The position numbers and the translations under genes were made by a program. DNA of 8,008 bases from Pseudomonadota bacterium (GTDB lineage: Bacteria > Pseudomonadota > Alphaproteobacteria > UBA9655), in the NCBI GenBank assembly GCA_021809225.1, contig JAKBAL010000085.1, positions 1 through 8,008 of the forward strand. The letters are read 5' to 3'. The notes beneath the pieces are model-generated. The model ran no database searches. It was not told where the DNA came from and was given only the letters and a program-made list of their open reading frames with translations. Below are positions 5,283 to 8,008 of the stretch, one piece after another. The stretch's first letter is position 1. Every line of letters starts with the position of its first letter.

Positions 5283-6162
5283 TAGGCTTTTCAAGACGCG
5301 TTACCCCATAGGTGCTGCCAACAATCATAAGACTTCCCAAAAAAGTCCAAAATGTGGGAGTTTCTTGAAAGAAAAAATATCCCACAGGTACCGCAAAGCA
5401 AAGACGCGTGTATTCAAAAGGAGCAAGATAGGACGGGCGTGCATATTTTAGGGCCTTTACATAACAAAACTGCGAGAAAACACCAGAAGCGCCGACAGCC
5501 ATCAAAAGGATTAAATCCTGAGGATCAGGAGTCTTCCACACTCCTAAAACGAAAAGGCCAGCAATAACAGTCGTTGCTGTTGTGGTATAAAGCATAAGGG
5601 TCCGTGTGCTTTCGGTGCGTGAGAGAAGCTTTGTGCAAATAATGGCAAAGGCTGCAAAAAGGTTGGCGACAAGTTCTACCCATACGCCAAGGCTGATGGC
5701 CATTTCATGGGGACGAACCATCACTAAGACGCCTAAATAACCAAAAAGAATCAAACTCCATTTCGATAAAGAAATAGAATCTTTTAGAAAAATTAGAGAT
5801 AATATAGTGATAAATAAAGGACCCGTCATTCCGATCGACGTTGCCATCGCTAGCGGCAAATTTCTGTAGGCATAATAGGTACACCCCGTTGCAACTCCAA
5901 CGCATAGAACGCGTATAAGGTGAAGGAACAGGCGTGAGGTGGCAAATCCACTTAAGCCTGATCTAAAGATGAAAGGGCTGATAAAAAGAAATCCAAAAAA
6001 ATAACGCATAAAAAGAACAACAATATTATTGACTTCAGGCGAAAGAGCTTTGGCAAAAGCCATGGCTGTGCTGATGCTTAGTCCCCAGAGTAAGATGAAA
6101 ATTGTGCCCATCAGCTGAGGAGAGAAACGATTGGCAAATGTTGGAAACAGCTTATGATGCAT
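5254..6162 (-). CDS. EamA/DMT-superfamily transporter
   Basis: An inner-membrane permease of the drug/metabolite transporter superfamily. With start at 6162 it has 302 residues and ten predicted helices, at about 17-38, 46-66, 80-98, 105-126, 134-149, 157-178, 189-207, 215-238, 246-265 and 270-288. These form two EamA repeats of five helices. Typical features are the first-repeat end around FLKDSISLSKWSLILFGYLGVLVMVRP and the second-repeat APFEYTRL followed by FFQETPT. An ATG 17 codons upstream (6213) is in frame. The start at 6162 is preferred because GGGAGGA (6171-6177) sits 8 nt before it and the longer start would overlap the likely promoter. The substrate cannot be told; relatives move amino acids, nucleotides or S-adenosylmethionine. 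It is monocistronic and its 3' end overlaps the cysteine-rich gene. Confidence 0.9.
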   Translation of the reverse strand: MHHKLFPTFANRFSPQLMGTIFILLWGLSISTAMAFAKALSPEVNNIVVLFMRYFFGFLFISPFIFRSGLSGFATSRLFLHLIRVLCVGVATGCTYYAYRNLPLAMATSIGMTGPLFITILSLIFLKDSISLSKWSLILFGYLGVLVMVRPHEMAISLGVWVELVANLFAAFAIICTKLLSRTESTRTLMLYTTTATTVIAGLFVLGVWKTPDPQDLILLMAVGASGVFSQFCYVKALKYARPSYLAPFEYTRLCFAVPVGYFFFQETPTFWTFLGSLMIVGSTYGVTRLEKPIKNLELVES

Positions 6163-6185
6163 TAAAAAATTCCTCCCATTATAAC

Positions 6186-6213
6186 TATATAGGAAGCAAT
6201 TTAGAATTTTCAA
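6186..6213 (-). promoter_or_regulatory. Promoter of the EamA transporter gene
   Basis: On the minus strand, TTGAAA (6208-6213) and TATATA (6186-6191) are 16 bp apart. Transcription would begin near 6179, giving a short leader that contains the GGGAGGA ribosome site at 6171-6177. A second TATAAT at 6178-6183 abuts the ribosome site and is too close to serve unless transcription starts within it. Confidence 0.45.
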
Positions 6214-6379
6214 TCTGCAACCTTGTTACGAGGGCATAGATACATTTTTACCTTGGGTAAACTTTATCTTCAGATCGGATGCGCTTTTAGGAAAATGATT
6301 AAGATCAGTATTGAGATCCAACGAACCCTAAGCAATTATCTCCCTTAACAAATTTTGCCCTTTTGTCTAGATGAATTTT

Positions 6380-6420
6380 TATAATAATGAACGTCCCCAA
6401 AATAGTCATGATGAGGGGGC
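6380..6420 (+). promoter_or_regulatory. TATAAT box followed by a GC-rich hairpin upstream of the repeat-protein gene
   Basis: A perfect TATAAT lies at 6380-6385 without a good -35. Just downstream, GTCCCC (6393-6398) can pair with GGGGGC (6415-6420) across a 16-nt loop, then TCTGCTTTT follows. If the box is used, the RNA would begin with this hairpin and carry a leader of about 137 nt before the ATG at 6529. It could protect the 5' end, act as an attenuator, or be a poor terminator; the T run is broken. The rest of 6214-6468 shows no gene. Confidence 0.3.
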
Positions 6421-6528
6421 TCTGCTTTTCATGTAAATCCAATCAAATATTTTTCTCTTGCAATTGTTATGATGAGGTGTACTTATCATTATATGTATAA
6501 AAATATTTTTATAATGATGAGTTTTGAT

Positions 6529-8008
6529 ATGTTTTTATTAAAAAAATACTCTGCTGTTTTTGCTGCCATAGCGATAATATTCCTTATGAATCTTCACCTG
6601 CATGAACTGTGCGCTGTAGGGGCAAGTGTTGATAATTCAAAAATCGACCTTGCTCTTCAATACCCTTTAACCACAGAAGGGATGCTAGCCCTTAAAGCAG
6701 ATACCTTTGAGCACAGAGATGAAGCTCATTTACAGGAGTTTGTAGATCGATATGAAACCGACCAAATTGTACTTTCCGCAGAAGAGTTAGAAGCCTTATC
6801 TGCAATGTCTAATGGACTAGCAGAAGACTTTTACCAAACGGAAAACTTCAGACTGATTTGAGCAAAGCAGCAGGATACTATCTTAAAGCTGAAAAATTTG
6901 GTGATCCAACAGCAAGAAAAGCTTACTATGGCTTGGTTAAAAAAATAAAAGATGTGTACGGAGATGAAAAAAGAAAAGCACAATTTAAAAAATTAATCAC
7001 AGTTTATCTTAACGATCCACAGATTAAAGATCCCGAATTTTATGGGGACTTAGCCAAGATGTCTTTGAAAGCTAACTCCGGATATTTTAACCTTGCTTGC
7101 GCGGCAGAGTGTTATTTGAAGGCAACAACTCTTGAAGATCCAGTAGCGAGAGAAGCCTATTATGGATTATTTGACAAAGTAGAGGATGCTCCTTATTCCG
7201 AGCGTAAAAGTCAACTTAAAGAACTTGTTGAGATTTATTTGCGTAAGGCAGAAAAGCAAGATATTAATTTTTTAAAAAATTTAGCTCAAGAACTTAGAAA
7301 AGAATCTTCTTTCGATAATTCTGGACGTGCAGCACAATGTTATCTCAAGATTGCAGAACTGGGTGACCCGACAGGAAAAAGGGAATTTTATGGACTTCTT
7401 GAGAAGTTCGATGAACTGTGTTCATGTGATCAACCTAAGGCAGCAGAACATCTCTTTCCGATCTGTCTTCAAGAAGCTGGTAGGGATGAGCGTGTCGAAC
7501 CTCTTCTTGAGAGAAACTATGGCAATGGTTACTTTTTAAGAGGGTTTTTTTCTTATTATGTCCAAAGAGGGGATGCTGTCTCTATTGAAGCTGCATTCGA
7601 ACTCTATAATAAATATAGAGTTGCAAGCAACATCACAGCCAGTTTGATGCTCAGCCCCTTTTTCAATACTTATCTGCGAAAGTGGATGGGGGAGATGTGG
7701 AAGCTTGCCGTATGCTCATTGAGATGTCTCAGGGATTTGGAGGGCAGGTAAGATATGACACGGCTATTGACTATTACATCAAAGCGGTAAGTCTTGGCGA
7801 CCCAGGAGCAAGAGAAGGTCTGTATAAGCTTATTGAGAACGCTAACCGGGATTTTTCACAACAACAGTTAAGCCAATTCAGTATACAATGGATTAATGCG
7901 CAAGCTGATGCCCAATTATTTTTCTTACTGGGAAATATTTATGCAAAGAGCCGTTTCTATGCTGATCGTAAAAAAGCCGCTGCTTATAACTTCAAAGCCA
8001 TAGCCCTA
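6529..8008 (+). pseudogene. Exported Sel1/TPR-like repeat protein, split by two frameshifts, cut at the right edge
   Basis: One coding sequence runs through three frames. Frame A runs from ATG 6529 to a TGA at 6859-6861, frame B from about 6840 to a TAA at 7749-7751, and frame C from about 7660 to the window edge without a stop. The chosen start follows TGATGAG by 7 nt and gives a signal peptide (LLKK, then AVFAAIAIIFLMNLHL, cleavage near AVGA). In-frame ATGs at 6469, 6493, 6514 and 6517 are less well placed. The body is helical repeats with the recurring pattern AAxYYLKAxxLGDPxARxxYYGL. Copies begin near 6867, 7101, 7329 and 7760, with a degenerate one near 7590 and another starting at 7976, mostly 72-78 residues apart. 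Such proteins are scaffolds for protein-protein contacts, often host-directed. Protein similarity continues smoothly across both breaks, so the gene was intact recently or the breaks are sequence errors. Confidence 0.8.

Noticed and set aside
6163..6213. 17-residue N-terminal extension of the EamA transporter
   Set aside because: It overlaps the likely -35/-10 elements and the GGGAGGA ribosome site of the start at 6162.

Overview
The window looks like a moderately AT-rich alphaproteobacterial chromosome, possibly from a host-associated lineage such as Holosporales. This rests on three things: a YbjN - proC - TetR/COQ9-like gene cluster of a kind I associate with Alphaproteobacteria, a GSI-beta glutamine synthetase, and a long exported Sel1/TPR-like repeat protein. 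The lineage is an inference, not something the sequence proves. There is no phage, insertion sequence, CRISPR array or obvious defence system.

Layout. 1-395 (minus) is the N-terminal part of a patatin-like phospholipase that runs off the left edge. 610-795 (plus) is a 61-residue DUF378 membrane protein with its own promoter. 803-2665 (minus) is a tight three-gene operon in the order YbjN, proC, TetR-like regulator, with 1-base and 20-base overlaps. 2830-4239 (plus) is a complete type I glutamine synthetase, divergent from the operon. 4360-5282 is an orphan-like stretch: two small exported proteins of unknown function on the plus strand flank a minus-strand tRNA-Glu(CTC). 5254-6162 (minus) is a ten-helix EamA/DMT-family transporter that overlaps the preceding gene tail to tail by 29 bp. 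6529-8008 (plus) is an exported repeat protein split over three reading frames, probably a pseudogene, that continues past the right edge.

How the genes work together. proC (last step of proline synthesis) and glnA (ammonium assimilation) are housekeeping nitrogen and amino-acid genes. They are divergent but show no shared regulatory site that I can recognise, and no glnB lies next to glnA. The remaining genes concern the envelope or secretion and look like independent single-gene units.

The most unusual items are an 83-residue exported peptide with six mature cysteines in mirror-symmetric spacing, and the repeat protein broken by two -1-type shifts. I found no convincing multi-gene novel system.
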